Origin: an uncultured Coriobacteriales bacterium
GTDB taxonomy: Bacteria > Actinomycetota > Coriobacteriia > Coriobacteriales > UMGS124
Direction of reading: 5' to 3'
DNA length: 5,788 bases
NCBI GenBank assembly: GCA_903789505.1
Contig: CAIFEU010000155.1
Location: 1 to 5,788 of the forward strand
A program made the position numbers and the translations under genes. The notes beneath the pieces are model-generated. The model had not been told where the DNA came from, searched no databases, and was given only the letters and a program-made list of their open reading frames with translations. Shown piece after piece: positions 5,605 through 5,788 of the stretch; position 1 is the stretch's first letter, and each line of letters opens with the position of its first letter.

Positions 5605-5788
5605 ATGTCCGACAACGACTCGGATTCCACCGAGCAGATTCCCGCCTACGACGCGCAGGCGATCGAGACCAAGTGGCAACGAATTTGGGACGAGGAGGAC
5701 CTCTTCAAGACCGACCTCGACCCCAGCAAGCCGAAGAAGTACGTGCTCGAGATGTTCCCGTACCCCTCGGGCGACCTGCACATGGGCC
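5605..5788 (+). CDS. leuS: Leucyl-tRNA synthetase, N-terminal fragment
   Basis: Only the first 61 codons are in the window. LeuRS is a cytoplasmic class Ia synthetase that charges tRNA-Leu. The fragment opens with an acidic stretch of about 12 residues, then AYDAQAIETKWQRIWDEE and, at about residues 48-61, VLEMFPYPSGDLHMG. The PYPSGxLHMGH signature is the HIGH-class ATP-binding motif in the form typical of LeuRS, and the following His is just outside the window. ATG 5605 has AAAGGA 8 nt upstream; an ATG at 5597 is out of frame. With only 36 bp after guaB and no terminator between them, co-transcription with guaB is likely. Confidence 0.93.
   Translation, partial: MSDNDSDSTEQIPAYDAQAIETKWQRIWDEEDLFKTDLDPSKPKKYVLEMFPYPSGDLHMG

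Noticed and set aside
4705..5781. Minus-strand open frame (358 codons) opposite guaB and leuS
   Set aside because: It overlaps two certain genes on the other strand and has biased, motif-free composition.
1..5788. Hidden multi-gene system, mobile element or CRISPR
   Set aside because: All sizeable genes belong to known housekeeping or common families. No direct-repeat arrays, transposase, integrase or attachment-like repeats were seen, and composition looks uniform by eye.

Overview
The window is about 5.8 kb of high-GC bacterial DNA. It is densely coding, with good Shine-Dalgarno (SD) sites and ordinary housekeeping content. Base composition and the gene families present suggest an actinobacterium of the class Coriobacteriia (Olsenella/Atopobium/Collinsella relatives). 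That placement is inferred from recall of similar proteins, not from a search. No rRNA, tRNA, CRISPR array, insertion sequence, integrase, toxin-antitoxin or defence genes are visible.

Layout from left to right. (1) 1-291 (+): the C-terminal end of an RluA/RluD-type 23S rRNA pseudouridine synthase, cut by the window edge. (2) 348-1643 (+): a membrane-anchored family 2 glycosyltransferase with an altered QxxRW motif. (3) 1758-2810 (+): a full-length ferrochelatase (HemH) that resembles the E. coli protoporphyrin type but has several altered active-site motifs and 11 cysteines. (4) 2807-3700 (-): a DegV/FakB-family fatty-acid-binding protein, convergent with hemH; the two stop codons overlap in one CTAG that sits in the loop of a GC-rich hairpin. 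(5) 3701-4032: a 332-bp divergent intergenic region with a good extended -10 promoter for degV, a TACAAT -10 for guaB and two bulged hairpins in the guaB leader. (6) 4033-5568 (+): IMP dehydrogenase (guaB) of an unusual subtype that strongly resembles the enzyme of the protozoan Tritrichomonas foetus. (7) 5605-5788 (+): the start of leuS (leucyl-tRNA synthetase), cut by the window edge.

The rightward genes rluD-like, GT2 and hemH are separated by 56 and 114 bp and could share a transcript, but they do not form an obvious pathway. guaB and leuS are 36 bp apart and are probably co-transcribed. No heme-biosynthesis gene other than hemH is present, so the ferrochelatase is an orphan within this view.

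No new multi-gene system is evident. The points most worth a second look are the ferrochelatase with altered active-site loops, the T. foetus-like IMP dehydrogenase, the glycosyltransferase lacking the QxxRW tryptophan, and the structured guaB leader.
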